This document shows, in pieces, positions 41,467 to 53,061 of a stretch of 64,000 bases of DNA. The translations under genes and the position numbers were made by a program. A model generated the notes under the pieces. That model was not told where the DNA came from. It saw only the letters and a list, made by a program, of their open reading frames with translations, and searched no databases. Source of the DNA: Commensalibacter intestini A911 (GTDB lineage: Bacteria; Pseudomonadota; Alphaproteobacteria; Acetobacterales; Acetobacteraceae); contig NZ_AGFR01000003.1 of assembly GCF_000231445.1 (NCBI RefSeq), positions 806,001 to 870,000 of the forward strand. Reading direction: 5' to 3'. Positions within the stretch are counted from its first letter, which is position 1, and every line of letters starts with the position of its first letter.

Positions 41467-42258
41467 ATGCGTATTATTAGCTGGAATATTAATTCTCTTA
41501 GGTTGCGTTTACCTTTATTAAAAGAGCTGATTCAATTAGCTAATCCCGACATTATTTGTTTACAAGAAACAAAGGTTCCAGATCCTTTATTTCCGAAAGA
41601 AGATATTGAAGCATTAGGTTATCCTTATATCGTCTATAGAGGAATGAAAAGTTATAATGGTGTTTGTATTTTATCAAAACATCCTATTGAACTAAGTTCG
41701 TTGACGAAGGATTGGTGTGGTCAAGAAGATTGTCGTCATATTGCGGTTGACTTTGATTTTTTAGGGAAACCTGTAACATTACATAATTTTTATGTTCCTG
41801 CAGGCGGGGATGAGCCTGATCCTGATGTTAATCCTAAATTCCAGCATAAGCTTAATTTTTTACAAGAAGTAACAGCTTGGTTCAAAGACAATTTAAGTCA
41901 AAATAGTATTTTAGTTGGTGATTTAAATATTGCACCTTTGGAGCACGACGTTTGGAGCCACAAGCAGCTTTTAAAGATTGTTAGTCATACGCCTATTGAA
42001 ACAAAAGGGCTAACCGCGTGGTTAAAAACAGGGTTTGTTGATGCGATGCGTGAAATCGTTCCATCATCTGAGAAACTATACACATGGTGGTCATATAGAA
42101 ACAAAGATTGGGAAAAAACGAACAGAGGACGTCGTTTAGATCATTTGTGGATTACGCCCACACTTGTCCCTTATTTACAAGCAATAACTGTTTATAAAGA
42201 GGTAAGAAATTGGGAGAAACCTTCTGATCATGTTCCTATTTTATTAGAGCTAAAATGA
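41467..42258 (+). CDS. xthA: Exodeoxyribonuclease III
   Basis: AP endonuclease and 3'-5' exonuclease of base-excision repair. 263 residues from the ATG at 41467 (MRIISWNINSLRLR, the family-standard start). The EEP active site is complete: N7, E34 in CLQETK, Y109, D152 and N154 in GDLNIAP, and D254-H255 in SDHVPI. It is paired head-to-head with another repair gene, uvrC. The stop codon lies inside the hairpin that ends the gene. Confidence 0.95.
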   Translation: MRIISWNINSLRLRLPLLKELIQLANPDIICLQETKVPDPLFPKEDIEALGYPYIVYRGMKSYNGVCILSKHPIELSSLTKDWCGQEDCRHIAVDFDFLGKPVTLHNFYVPAGGDEPDPDVNPKFQHKLNFLQEVTAWFKDNLSQNSILVGDLNIAPLEHDVWSHKQLLKIVSHTPIETKGLTAWLKTGFVDAMREIVPSSEKLYTWWSYRNKDWEKTNRGRRLDHLWITPTLVPYLQAITVYKEVRNWEKPSDHVPILLELK

Positions 42259-42301
42259 AACTCTGTTTTTTAAAGTAATATAAACACAGAGTTTCGTTTT
42301 A
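42257..42301. terminator. Bidirectional terminator between xthA and response regulator
   Basis: Stem GAAACTCTGT (42257-42266) / ACAGAGTTTC (42286-42295), followed by a T-rich tract on the + strand and a partial one on the - strand. The two flanking genes converge here. Confidence 0.7.
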
Positions 42302-42315
42302 TTTTATGGCGTTAA

Positions 42316-43017
42316 TTACGAAAAAGAGCTAAGACGGTATCCACCAGCTTCTGTAATCAATAAAGAAACGTTTGTTGGATCTGGTTCAATTTTTTGACGT
42401 AAACGATAAATATGTGTTTCAAGTGTATGGGTAGTTACTGCAGAGTTGTATCCCCATACTTCATTTAACAATACTTGACGTGGTACGGGTCTTGCACCAG
42501 AGCGATATAAGAATTTTAAAATAGCTGCTTCTTTTTCTGTTAATCGTATTCGCCTATTATTATCATTTTCTTGCAACAATTTTGCAGAAGGACGAAAAAT
42601 ATAAGGGCCAATAGCAAAAACGGCATCTTCACTATTCTCGAAAATTCGCATTTGTGCTCTTAAACGTGCTAGTAATTCTGCAATACGAAAAGGTTTTGAA
42701 ACATAATCGTTTCCACCAGCATCTAACCCACGCACAACGTCATTCTCTTCATCAGATCCTGTAAGCATAATGATGGGTGTTCTACATCCATGCTTGCGTA
42801 GATCAGCACATAAATCGCAACCATCACCATCTGGTAGCATAACATCTAAGATGATTGCATCATAATGTTTATCTGATTTTAAGGCTTCTTTTCTTCCATC
42901 TTCAACAGTATTTACACCATAGACTTCAAATTCACCATCTACCTGTAACTGTTCAGATAATGTTTCTATCAATTTTGGGTCATCATCGACAACCAAAACA
43001 GGGTGTAATCCAGCCAT
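42316..43017 (-). CDS. OmpR/PhoB-type response regulator (orphan)
   Basis: 233 residues. Receiver domain (~5-120): acidic pocket D11-D12-D13, phospho-acceptor D58 in ILDVMLPDGDG, T86 in MLTGSD and K108 in SKPF. The C-terminal winged helix (~135-230) has the recognition region TTHTLETHIYRLRQKIEP and the wing ITEAGGYRLSS. No histidine kinase gene is adjacent, so its kinase must be encoded elsewhere. I cannot assign it to a named pair. Confidence 0.9.
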   Translation of the reverse strand: MAGLHPVLVVDDDPKLIETLSEQLQVDGEFEVYGVNTVEDGRKEALKSDKHYDAIILDVMLPDGDGCDLCADLRKHGCRTPIIMLTGSDEENDVVRGLDAGGNDYVSKPFRIAELLARLRAQMRIFENSEDAVFAIGPYIFRPSAKLLQENDNNRRIRLTEKEAAILKFLYRSGARPVPRQVLLNEVWGYNSAVTTHTLETHIYRLRQKIEPDPTNVSLLITEAGGYRLSSFS

Positions 43018-43222
43018 AAAGCATCATCCTTCTGTTATAAATTACATCTTAGCTTAAATTAATTTTTATTAGTATTAATAATAAAAACCATATCAGGCTT
43101 AATCTCTCATTAATACTATAGTTTTTCCTTATATTATCATAAAAAAAAAGTTATCATGATAAAAGATTAATTTTTATATTATGTATAATATAAATTACAA
43201 AAAACTAAAAAAGAAGAGGCTT

Positions 43223-44464
43223 ATGGATATTCTAACAATTGTATCTTTCTTATTTGTATTAACCGCGATCAGCAGCACTATAAATCATAAATTTTTAAAG
43301 CTTCCCATGACGATTGGGATTATGATTATGGCGTTTGTATTTTCACTCCTTTTATTTGTTTGTGATTATTCAATTACATTTTTTTCTGGATATCATTTTG
43401 CTAAAGACCTTTTGGCGGATATGGATTTTCCAAAGCTTCTTTTAAATGGAGCATTAGCATTTCTTTTATTTGCAGGAAGTTTGCATATCAAATTAGATGA
43501 GTTATGGAAAGCAAAGTATAATGTTGCTTCTTTGGCTATCTTTGGCACTTTGATTTGTATCTTTACCTTAGGCACTGTTTTTTGGTTACTATTTTCTTTA
43601 TTTTCTCTTTATATTCCTTTTGTTTGGTGTCTTGTTCTAGGGAGTATTTTGGCACCAACTGATCCCGTTGCAATTATTAATATGTTGGGTAGATTAGGCC
43701 TTCCTCATCGAATGCAAGCAATCTTTGCTGGGGAAAGTTTGTTTAATGATGGGATTGCCTTAATGGCTTTTACGACGTTGATCGCGATTGCTACCAGTGG
43801 CCATTCTCCAAGTGCTGCGGGTTTATCATTGATTTTTGTGCAAGAAGTCTTTGGTAGTTGTATTTTAGGGGCGATTACAGCTTTTATAACCATTGCTGTT
43901 ATTAAGCGTATTAATAATGATGATATTATTATCTTATACTCACTTGCATTGGCTGCAGGCACATTTTCTTTGGCAGAACATTTTCACATGTCAGGCCCGA
44001 TTGCAGTCGTGGTTAGTGGGTTATTAATGGGAGATTACCTTCAAAAGCGTCCATCAAAAGACGATCATGATACAGTGACTGGCTTTTGGCATGTTATTGA
44101 TGAGGTTTTGAATACATTATTATTCTTGCTAATTGGTTTGGAGATTATGGTAATCCCATTCCATTACCAAACAATATTGATTAGTTTAGCTTGTATTCCA
44201 TTTTTAATTATATGTCGTTTTATTGCAGTTGGGATTAGTGGGTCTGCATTGCTTTATAAAGACAGCAATCCAAAGGGATTAATTTCGATATTAACTTGGG
44301 GAGGTCTACGTGGAGGGATCTCTTTGGCAATCGCCCTGTCCCTTCCAAATGTATTTCCCAAAAGTGAAATCCTTGTTGTGACATATATCTGCGTTATCTT
44401 CACAGTTATTGTCCAAGGACTCACAATGGAAAAATTAATTAATTATTTTTATAAACTAAAATAA
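43223..44464 (+). CDS. CPA1-type Na+/H+ antiporter
   Basis: Inner-membrane cation:proton antiporter with about 12 helices, 413 residues from the ATG at 43223. GAAGAGG precedes that start; the frame also opens at 43181, but without a ribosome-binding site and with a Lys-rich extension. Family features include LAPTDPVAIINMLGRLGLP (~145-163), the ion-site region GESLFNDGIALMAF (~174-187), and the C-terminal TWGGLRGGISLAIALSLP. Likely role: pH and Na+ (or K+) homeostasis. No cytoplasmic regulatory domain follows the membrane part. It ends next to the convergent rsmB-like gene. Confidence 0.88.
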   Translation: MDILTIVSFLFVLTAISSTINHKFLKLPMTIGIMIMAFVFSLLLFVCDYSITFFSGYHFAKDLLADMDFPKLLLNGALAFLLFAGSLHIKLDELWKAKYNVASLAIFGTLICIFTLGTVFWLLFSLFSLYIPFVWCLVLGSILAPTDPVAIINMLGRLGLPHRMQAIFAGESLFNDGIALMAFTTLIAIATSGHSPSAAGLSLIFVQEVFGSCILGAITAFITIAVIKRINNDDIIILYSLALAAGTFSLAEHFHMSGPIAVVVSGLLMGDYLQKRPSKDDHDTVTGFWHVIDEVLNTLLFLLIGLEIMVIPFHYQTILISLACIPFLIICRFIAVGISGSALLYKDSNPKGLISILTWGGLRGGISLAIALSLPNVFPKSEILVVTYICVIFTVIVQGLTMEKLINYFYKLK

Positions 44465-45769
44465 TTATTCAGCATCCTTTTGACGTTCCAGCACAGCACA
44501 GAAGAAACCATCGGTTTGATATTGTGCTGGGGTCAATTGGAAAGTAGGATTTTGATAGAAATCAGGAGGAAGCAATCCTTCTGGTGTATCAGGGCATACC
44601 AATTTAAATTCTGGATGTGCCTTCAAAAAGAATTCAATTTGATCTTGGTTTTCTTTTCTTAAAATAGAGCAAGTTGCATAAATTAAACGACCACCCTCTT
44701 TAACCATTTTGGCCGCAGAATCTAGAATATCAGATTGTTTTGCTACGATTTCGTCTAAATCATTTGCTTTAAACTTTAAACGAGCATCTGGATTACGTCT
44801 CCAGGTTCCTGTGCCACTACATGGCGCATCTACCAAAACACGATCAAATGTTTTGACGCGTCTTTTAATCCATTTTGCACCTTCAGCAAAGATATGTGTT
44901 TGAACATTAAACACACCTGCACGACGAAAACGTTTTTCAGCAGCACTGACACGAACAGTATGCACATCAGAGGCAATAATTTGCCCTTTATTTTGCATCA
45001 TTGTCGCCATTGCTAATGTTTTACCACCTGCTCCAGCACAAAAATCCAATACGCGCATTTGAGATGTAACACCAGTCATTAAGGCAATTAACTGACTACC
45101 TTCATCTTGGATTTCAATGATGCCATCTTTAAAAAGATTAGTGGATGTTACAGATTGACGTCCTTCAACACGTAATCCCCAAGGCGATAAAGGCATATTT
45201 TCTGAAGAAATACCTTCTTGTTTCAGCATTTCTTTTGCGTTTGAACGCTCTTCTTTTAAGAGGTTAACACGTAAATCAAGAGAGGCTGGTTGTAACAAAG
45301 CAGACAACTCAGCATCAATATTATCACCAAATTGTTGTTCTAATAGCGGATAAACCCAATCTGGCACTTCATAGCGCACAGCTTTAGGCATATCATCAGA
45401 AAACATCTTTTGATTTTCTAAAGACTGTAAATATAAACCTTCATTTTGTGTCAAAGATAATGGTGCATAGCGTTCGCCAGAAAACAAATGACTAACTTCT
45501 GTCAATGTTTTTCCTGTGAGCATTAAAAAAGCAGCCACCATCATTCTAGGATTAGTTGGGCTACCGATGCGTTTCAACCACCATTGTAATTTACGATAAT
45601 GGCGCATGATTTCCCATATTTGAGCGGAAACATATCGACGATCCCCTCCGCCAATATAACGGCGTTGTCTGAAAAAGCGATTGGCCGTTGCATCAGCTGG
45701 TGCATGCCTTTGGTTTTGAATATTTAACAGCAGTTCAATAACCGCAGATATTTGGGCAGAAGGAGTCAT
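44465..45769 (-). CDS. RsmB/NOP2 family rRNA (cytosine-C5) methyltransferase
   Basis: 434 residues from the ATG at 45769. A GTG at 45814 inside guaB would add 15 residues; the ATG gives the cleaner start after the guaB stop. An N-terminal NusB-like helical region precedes the SAM-dependent RNA m5C methyltransferase domain: LDFCAGAGGKTLAMA, then DAPCSGTGTWRRNPD with the catalytic-motif Cys, and YATCSI with the second Cys. The target is probably 16S rRNA C967-type cytosine, by homology to RsmB. It follows guaB in the same direction. Confidence 0.88.
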   Translation of the reverse strand: MTPSAQISAVIELLLNIQNQRHAPADATANRFFRQRRYIGGGDRRYVSAQIWEIMRHYRKLQWWLKRIGSPTNPRMMVAAFLMLTGKTLTEVSHLFSGERYAPLSLTQNEGLYLQSLENQKMFSDDMPKAVRYEVPDWVYPLLEQQFGDNIDAELSALLQPASLDLRVNLLKEERSNAKEMLKQEGISSENMPLSPWGLRVEGRQSVTSTNLFKDGIIEIQDEGSQLIALMTGVTSQMRVLDFCAGAGGKTLAMATMMQNKGQIIASDVHTVRVSAAEKRFRRAGVFNVQTHIFAEGAKWIKRRVKTFDRVLVDAPCSGTGTWRRNPDARLKFKANDLDEIVAKQSDILDSAAKMVKEGGRLIYATCSILRKENQDQIEFFLKAHPEFKLVCPDTPEGLLPPDFYQNPTFQLTPAQYQTDGFFCAVLERQKDAE

Positions 45770-45785
45770 AATTCGATACTTATAA

Positions 45786-48051
<2,266 letters not shown>

Positions 48052-48070
48052 TAATTTAATAGCTGATTAT

Positions 48071-48104
48071 AAAACGCTATCCTAAGAATAAAGAGAATAG
48101 CGTT
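48071..48104 (-). terminator. Terminator of rlmE
   Basis: Arms AACGCTAT (48073-48080) and ATAGCGTT (48097-48104), 16-base loop. On the - strand the stem is followed by a short T-tract. It begins 8 bases after the rlmE stop and precedes the ART-like gene. Confidence 0.65.
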
Positions 48105-48111
48105 CTATAAA

Positions 48112-48822
48112 TTACTCTGGTTTCCCTTTGAATCCGGTCGCAATAACATAAAGCTCTTTTGACTCTTTTCGACTTGCAGGTGGCTTTGCGTGTTTAACAA
48201 CTTTAAAGGATTTCTTTAGTGTATCTAACATTTCTTTTTCAGATCCACCTTGGAATACTTTGGCAATAAAAATCCCTTGAAGATTTAAAATATCCAGAGC
48301 AAATATCAGTGCATCTTTGGTTAGATCAATAATTCGAATATGATCTGTTGCAGCATGTCCTGTCGTATTTGGAGCCATATCAGACATTACCAAGTCTGCT
48401 TTGCCTCCCAATTTATTAATAAGGATATCCATATTTTCTGGATCTGTGAAATCGCCTTGAATGATTTCAGCCCCAGGAATAGGATCAACAGCCAATAAAT
48501 CAATACCTACCACTTTTGTTGCTTTTCGAAAAACGGCAACTTGTGACCATCCGCCAGGTGCAGCCCCCAGATCGACTACTTTTAAGCCAGGACGTAAGAA
48601 TTTAAATTTTTCATCTAATTCAATGAGTTTAAATGCAGCTCTGGAGCGCCACCCTTGTTGTTGAGCAGCACGAACATAAGGATCGTTCAGTTGACGAGTT
48701 AACCATCTTTGTTGGGATGTAGAGCGTCCATGGCTTTTTTTTAACTTAACTGTTAAGCCAGCTGTAGAGAAACGTGAAGTTTTTTTCTTTGGCGAATTGC
48801 TATTCGCACTTTTTTCATCCAT
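48112..48822 (-). CDS. rlmE: 23S rRNA (uridine-2'-O)-methyltransferase RlmE
   Basis: FtsJ-family SAM methyltransferase that modifies U2552 of 23S rRNA late in 50S assembly. 236 residues. RAAFKLIELDEKF (~61-73) carries the catalytic Lys, VDLGAAPGGWSQVA (~84-97) is the SAM site, SDMAPNTTGHAATDH (~146-160) has the catalytic Asp, and KVFQGG and SKELYVIATGF complete the K-D-K-E set. The ~45-residue basic N-terminal extension is common in alphaproteobacteria. It follows the Ppx/GppA gene. Confidence 0.96.
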   Translation of the reverse strand: MDEKSANSNSPKKKTSRFSTAGLTVKLKKSHGRSTSQQRWLTRQLNDPYVRAAQQQGWRSRAAFKLIELDEKFKFLRPGLKVVDLGAAPGGWSQVAVFRKATKVVGIDLLAVDPIPGAEIIQGDFTDPENMDILINKLGGKADLVMSDMAPNTTGHAATDHIRIIDLTKDALIFALDILNLQGIFIAKVFQGGSEKEMLDTLKKSFKVVKHAKPPASRKESKELYVIATGFKGKPE

Positions 48823-48848
48823 AGATTTGTAACTTTATTATTTAAAAA

Positions 48849-49859
48849 TTAACTTTTTACAAGAGAAGGTAATAAATTAAAATTATGTTTATTCATTTTA
48901 TTTAATTTATTTTCTTGCATTTTGGCAATGATGCCATCACGAATACCTCGATCAGCAACGACAATATCTTCTACAGGCCATAACGTATGAATAGCCTCGA
49001 AAATTGCACATCCAGGAAGTAAGTAATGTAACTTACTATGATTAACGGTTGCGTAATCACAAATTTTATTAAATTTACTGACCAAAACATGGCGGATCAT
49101 ATCTTTAACTTGTACTGTATCTAATAATAATCCATCGATAGCAGCTCTGCTATATTTAGGTTGCTTTAAAATCATACTGGCCAAAGCGGTTACTGTTCCA
49201 CTAACTCCAATAAACTGGACTTGTTCTCGTAAGATTTCAGCTCTGATTTGATGAATACGTTCAAACTCTGTGATTTTACTAATCACAAATTCAACCATTT
49301 GATAGTAATCATTGAGGGTCAAACGTTTAAATTGTTCTTTTAAAGTAATAACACCAACAGGAATGCTACAACAACCAATTAAGGTTTGTTTCCGTCTAAT
49401 AGGATCAATTCTGACCCACGCAATTTCCGTTGAGCCGCCACCAATATCAAACAATAAAGTTTTGGTTCTATTACGACGTAAAAGTTTATCATGTAAAAAA
49501 TTACTACACCCTGTAACAGCAAGTTCTACTTCCTCTCGAGGAGAAATAATGCTGATATTAAGACCTGTTTCTTGTTTAACACGATTTAAAAAAGAAGGGG
49601 CATTTTTTGCACGTCGGCAAGCCTCGGTTGCTACAGCGTATAGATTGAAAGATTTTCGTCGGTGAATTCTGGCAGCACAGTGATGCAAAGCTAGCATTGT
49701 TCGCTCCATAGCGGCATCGCTTAACAAGCCAGTTTCATAAAGTCCCTCACCTAATCGAACGACACGGTTGTAATTGTCAATAATACGCCCTCCCTTTTGA
49801 CCAGAAGAAACGATCAAAAGGCGACAATTATTCGTACCTAAGTCTAATGCTGCGAACAT
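48849..49859 (-). CDS. Ppx/GppA family exopolyphosphatase-like protein
   Basis: 336 residues of the ASKHA-fold Ppx/GppA family, shorter than the ~500-residue E. coli enzymes because the C-terminal HD-like domain is missing. ALDLGTNNCRLLI (~4-16) and LFDIGGGSTEIAW (~140-152) are the two phosphate-binding loops, and the catalytic Glu is expected in the REEVELA segment (~107-113). It may hydrolyse polyphosphate or pppGpp; the sequence alone does not decide. Short members next to rlmE are standard in alphaproteobacteria. Confidence 0.88.
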   Translation of the reverse strand: MFAALDLGTNNCRLLIVSSGQKGGRIIDNYNRVVRLGEGLYETGLLSDAAMERTMLALHHCAARIHRRKSFNLYAVATEACRRAKNAPSFLNRVKQETGLNISIISPREEVELAVTGCSNFLHDKLLRRNRTKTLLFDIGGGSTEIAWVRIDPIRRKQTLIGCCSIPVGVITLKEQFKRLTLNDYYQMVEFVISKITEFERIHQIRAEILREQVQFIGVSGTVTALASMILKQPKYSRAAIDGLLLDTVQVKDMIRHVLVSKFNKICDYATVNHSKLHYLLPGCAIFEAIHTLWPVEDIVVADRGIRDGIIAKMQENKLNKMNKHNFNLLPSLVKS

Positions 49860-49956
49860 GTCCCTCGTCCAATCTTTTTTAAAGTGAGCTTACTCCTTAA
49901 CGTACAGCTACCTAAATTCTTTATACTCTACTTATTCAGTTTATACCATAATATAC

Positions 49957-49985
49957 TTGTTTTATATATAAATTAATGATAATTT
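49957..49985 (+). promoter_or_regulatory. Candidate promoter of tRNA-Gln
   Basis: TTGTTT (49957-49962), 17-base spacer, TAATTT (49980-49985). A start about 7 bases on would give a 5' leader of ~15 bases. Weak -10 in AT-rich sequence. Confidence 0.3.
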
Positions 49986-50006
49986 TTCAACCGAAACTAA
50001 TGTGAT

Positions 50007-50080
50007 TGGGAGATAGTTTAGCGGTAGAACTATCGGCTCTGACCCGGTTAGCCCAGGTTCGAATCCAGGTCTCCCAGCCA
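50007..50080 (+). tRNA. tRNA-Gln (anticodon CUG)
   Basis: Folds as a cloverleaf. Acceptor TGGGAGA (50007-50013) pairs perfectly with TCTCCCA (50070-50076), followed by discriminator G and an encoded CCA (50078-50080). Anticodon stem ATCGG/CCGGT (one G-T wobble) closes the loop CTCTGAC, with anticodon CTG at 50039-50041, which reads CAG. The D-arm GTT/AAC is short but normal for Gln. The T-loop TTCGAAT is canonical, but the T-stem CCAGG/CCAGG has an A-A mismatch in its middle pair (50055 and 50067). The weak U1-A72 acceptor pair and G73 are glutamine identity features. It stands alone, 34 bases before the Nudix gene. Confidence 0.93.
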
Positions 50081-50114
50081 AAAAATATTAATAAATTCAA
50101 GAAGATAAACGTAA

Positions 50115-50801
50115 ATGCAATGGAAAACCCTTCTTTTAAACCAAAGCATCAACATTCATATTACTCCTTCCCCCCCAAAAATACCGTTATTTTTAAGAAA
50201 TGAAGTTGATTTTATTTGGGATAATAAAAAGAAGCAATTTCCTAAGTTGTTTAATGGTAGAGTATTTAATGTTGCATCGTTGAGTCCAGATATTATTTCT
50301 GGATACTGGACTGAATATAAAAAAGTTTTAGCCCAAACAGAAAAGCCTGAACTATATTCAGAACTAGCTATTCGTTCTCTTGCGGTCATTGGTCTTATTC
50401 AATGTCCTGAAGGGTTTGTTTTAGGAAAAAGAACGGTAAAATCCGTTTATTTACCTGGATATTGGCAATCACCTCCAGCTGGAACAGTTGAATCACGAGG
50501 TGGAAATGATGAGGTCGATTTAATTCAACAACTCTATGCCGAAGCAGAAGAAGAATTGGGATTACACGCTCATCACTTGATGGATCCTAAAATTATATCA
50601 GCTACAGAGCACACGGATACGCATATCATTGATATTGGAATTTTGCTAAAAACAAACTTATCATTTCAGGAAGTCTTTGATTTATGGAAGCAAAATAATA
50701 ATCCTGAGTATGACGAGTTGCTATGTTGTGTTGACTATGAATCTTTACCAGAGAACACCTTACCAACAACTCGTTTTTTAATTCAAAATTGGTCAGAGTA
50801 A
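50115..50801 (+). CDS. Divergent Nudix hydrolase-like protein
   Basis: 228 residues. Residues ~85-215 look like a Nudix domain: strand LAVIGLIQCPEGFVLGKR, then SPPAGTVESRGGNDE and the helix QQLYAEAEEELGL (138-150). This matches the metal-binding second half of the Nudix box (E143, E146, E147, G149). The usual Arg before the first Glu is Ala, and the loop after AGTVE carries about four extra residues. The N-terminal ~80 residues are unlike typical Nudix proteins. The substrate is unknown. AAGAAGA precedes the ATG. It lies directly after tRNA-Gln and is convergent with prfC. Confidence 0.72.
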   Translation: MQWKTLLLNQSINIHITPSPPKIPLFLRNEVDFIWDNKKKQFPKLFNGRVFNVASLSPDIISGYWTEYKKVLAQTEKPELYSELAIRSLAVIGLIQCPEGFVLGKRTVKSVYLPGYWQSPPAGTVESRGGNDEVDLIQQLYAEAEEELGLHAHHLMDPKIISATEHTDTHIIDIGILLKTNLSFQEVFDLWKQNNNPEYDELLCCVDYESLPENTLPTTRFLIQNWSE

Positions 50802-50802
50802 C

Positions 50803-52350
50803 TTAAGACGCAACACCAATACCGATTTGTTTGATGTCATGAAATGATAATTCTTTATTGGCATCAATCGTACGTTGCATCATAAAGTCTGATGTTGATA
50901 AAAAGACTGGATCTCCATCAATATCATCCGCAATAGCACTGCGATTAGAATTAATAAAGCGATCTATAATATTTTGTTCTCCTTGCACCCAACGTGCTTG
51001 AGAATAGGAAATACTATCAAAAGTAATTTCTACACCATATTCATGCTTTAATCGTGTTTGTAAGACGTCTAATTGCAACACCCCAACCACACCAACAATT
51101 GGTGCAGAACCATCTTGAGGTTTAAAGAGTTGCACAACCCCCTCTTCTGCTAATTCTGTTAACGCTTGTTTTAGCTTTTTAGCTTTCATCGCATCTTTTA
51201 AATTAACTCGACGTAAAATTTCAGGAGCAAAATAAGGAACGCCTGTGAATTGTAAATCTTCGCCCTCGGTCAAGGTATCCCCAATTCTTAATGTACCATG
51301 GTTAGGAATACCAACAACATCTCCAGCAAAAGCTTCTTCAGCTAATTGACGATCTCTTGCAAAAAAGAACTGAGGCGTATGTAAGGCAAATGTTTTACCT
51401 GTGCGGGTATGTTTTAACTTCATCCCTCTTTCAAGGCGACCTGAGCAAATACGAGCAAAAGCAATACGGTCACGATGATTAGGATCCATATTTGCTTGGA
51501 TTTTAAATACCAATGCCGTCATAGCAGGTTCGTTTGCTGCAACTTGACGATCTTGACTGTCTTGATTCCTTGGGCTAGGCCCAAATTCTGCCAACGCATC
51601 CAATAAATCAGTAACACCTAGCTCTTTAATCGCACTACCAAAAAACACAGGCGTTAAAAATCCAGCATTAAAATCATCCAAATTAAACTCAGGTAAGCCA
51701 GCTTTAGCCAGTTCTACTTCTTCTTGCATTTGCAAGATACGTTCATCATTATTGGCAACTTCTTCTTTTAGGCGCATTGACTCTTTACGTAAGTCATAAG
51801 TTCCTAAAAATTTAGCTGCTCTGCCGACGGGCCATGTTAATGGTGTGGTTTCTAATGCTAGTGCTGATGCAACTTCATCTAATAAATCAAATGCATCCTG
51901 AGATTCTCTATCCATTTTATTGATAAAAGTGACAATAGGAATATCTCTAAGGCGACAAATTTCAAAGAGTTTACGTGTTCTAGCCTCAATTCCTTTTGCG
52001 GCATCAATAACCATCACCGCAGCATCAACAGCGGTTAGCGTTCTATAAGTATCTTCGGAGAAGTCTTCATGGCCTGGAGTATCGAGTAAGTTAAAAATAC
52101 ATCCACCATACTCGAAAGTCATGACAGATGTGACCACAGAAATTCCACGATCTTTTTCAATATTCATCCAGTCAGAACGTGTGCGACGTTGTTCACGTTT
52201 CGCACGCACATTCCCAGCCATTTGAATAGCACCCCCAGCATGCAAAATACGCTCTGTCAATGTCGTTTTACCAGCATCAGGATGGGAAATAATCGCAAAC
52301 GTGCGACGACGAGAGATTTCTTTTTCCAAAGATTGAGCTGAATTTGACAT
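50803..52350 (-). CDS. prfC: Peptide chain release factor 3
   Basis: Translational GTPase that recycles RF1/RF2 from the ribosome. 515 residues. P-loop SHPDAGKTTL (~22-31), switch II DTPGHEDFSEDTYRTL (~93-108) and FINKMDRES (~143-151) are clear. The RF3-specific domains follow, and it lacks the C-terminal domains of EF-G. The adjacent rpsD is transcribed in the same direction upstream but is separated by its own terminator. Confidence 0.96.
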   Translation of the reverse strand: MSNSAQSLEKEISRRRTFAIISHPDAGKTTLTERILHAGGAIQMAGNVRAKREQRRTRSDWMNIEKDRGISVVTSVMTFEYGGCIFNLLDTPGHEDFSEDTYRTLTAVDAAVMVIDAAKGIEARTRKLFEICRLRDIPIVTFINKMDRESQDAFDLLDEVASALALETTPLTWPVGRAAKFLGTYDLRKESMRLKEEVANNDERILQMQEEVELAKAGLPEFNLDDFNAGFLTPVFFGSAIKELGVTDLLDALAEFGPSPRNQDSQDRQVAANEPAMTALVFKIQANMDPNHRDRIAFARICSGRLERGMKLKHTRTGKTFALHTPQFFFARDRQLAEEAFAGDVVGIPNHGTLRIGDTLTEGEDLQFTGVPYFAPEILRRVNLKDAMKAKKLKQALTELAEEGVVQLFKPQDGSAPIVGVVGVLQLDVLQTRLKHEYGVEITFDSISYSQARWVQGEQNIIDRFINSNRSAIADDIDGDPVFLSTSDFMMQRTIDANKELSFHDIKQIGIGVAS

Positions 52351-52392
52351 TGAAGATACTCGGGTAAAATATTGGGGTTTAAATACACAAAA

Positions 52393-52417
52393 GCCGAGCG
52401 TATATACACCGCTCGGC
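52393..52417 (-). terminator. Terminator of rpsD
   Basis: GC-rich perfect stem GCCGAGCG (52393-52400) / CGCTCGGC (52410-52417), 9-base loop, followed on the - strand by TTTTGTG. It starts 27 bases after the rpsD stop. Confidence 0.85.
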
Positions 52418-52443
52418 GACCTTGCAATAACAGCAAAGAATAA

Positions 52444-53061
52444 TTAACGAGAATAGAACTCGATAACTAGATTTGGTTCCATTGTTACAGGATATGGAAC
52501 ATCGTTTAATTTAGGTGTACGAACAAACGTACCTTTCATTTGACGATGATCAACTTGCAAATATTCTGGTGTATCGCGTTCTTTGCTTTGAACTGCGTCA
52601 AGAACGATTGCTAGTTGTTTTGATTTTTCTTTAACTTCAACAACATCATTATCTTTTAAAGAATATGAAGGAATGTTTACTTTTTTACCATTAACTAAGA
52701 TATGACCATGGTTAATAAATTGACGTGCAGCAAATGGAGTAGCTGCGAATTTCAAACGGTAAACAACTGCGTCGAGACGGCGTTCCAAGATGTCGATCAA
52801 GTTTTCAGAAGTATCCCCTTTACGACGTGATGCTTCTGCATAATAACGACGGAATTGTTTTTCGCTAATGTTACCATAGTAACCTTTTAGCTTTTGTTTA
52901 GCCATTAACTGAACGCTAAAGTCAGATGGTTTTGAACGACGACGTTGACCATGTTGACCAGGACCATATTCACGTTTGTTCACTGGTGATTTAGCACGTC
53001 CCCAAAGGTTTACACCAAGGCGACGGTTAATTTTATATTTACTCTGTAAACGTTTACTCAT
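52444..53061 (-). CDS. rpsD: 30S ribosomal protein S4
   Basis: Primary 16S-binding protein that nucleates 30S assembly. 205 residues from the ATG at 53061 ([20 protein letters not shown]); a TTG four codons upstream would extend it without reason. The S4 RNA-binding domain (~94-155, [21 protein letters not shown], then [15 protein letters not shown]) and [10 protein letters not shown] (~32-41) are typical. No zinc-site cysteines, as usual outside Firmicutes-type C+ forms. Stand-alone gene with its own terminator. Confidence 0.97.
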   Translation of the reverse strand: MSKRLQSKYKINRRLGVNLWGRAKSPVNKREYGPGQHGQRRRSKPSDFSVQLMAKQKLKGYYGNISEKQFRRYYAEASRRKGDTSENLIDILERRLDAVVYRLKFAATPFAARQFINHGHILVNGKKVNIPSYSLKDNDVVEVKEKSKQLAIVLDAVQSKERDTPEYLQVDHRQMKGTFVRTPKLNDVPYPVTMEPNLVIEFYSR

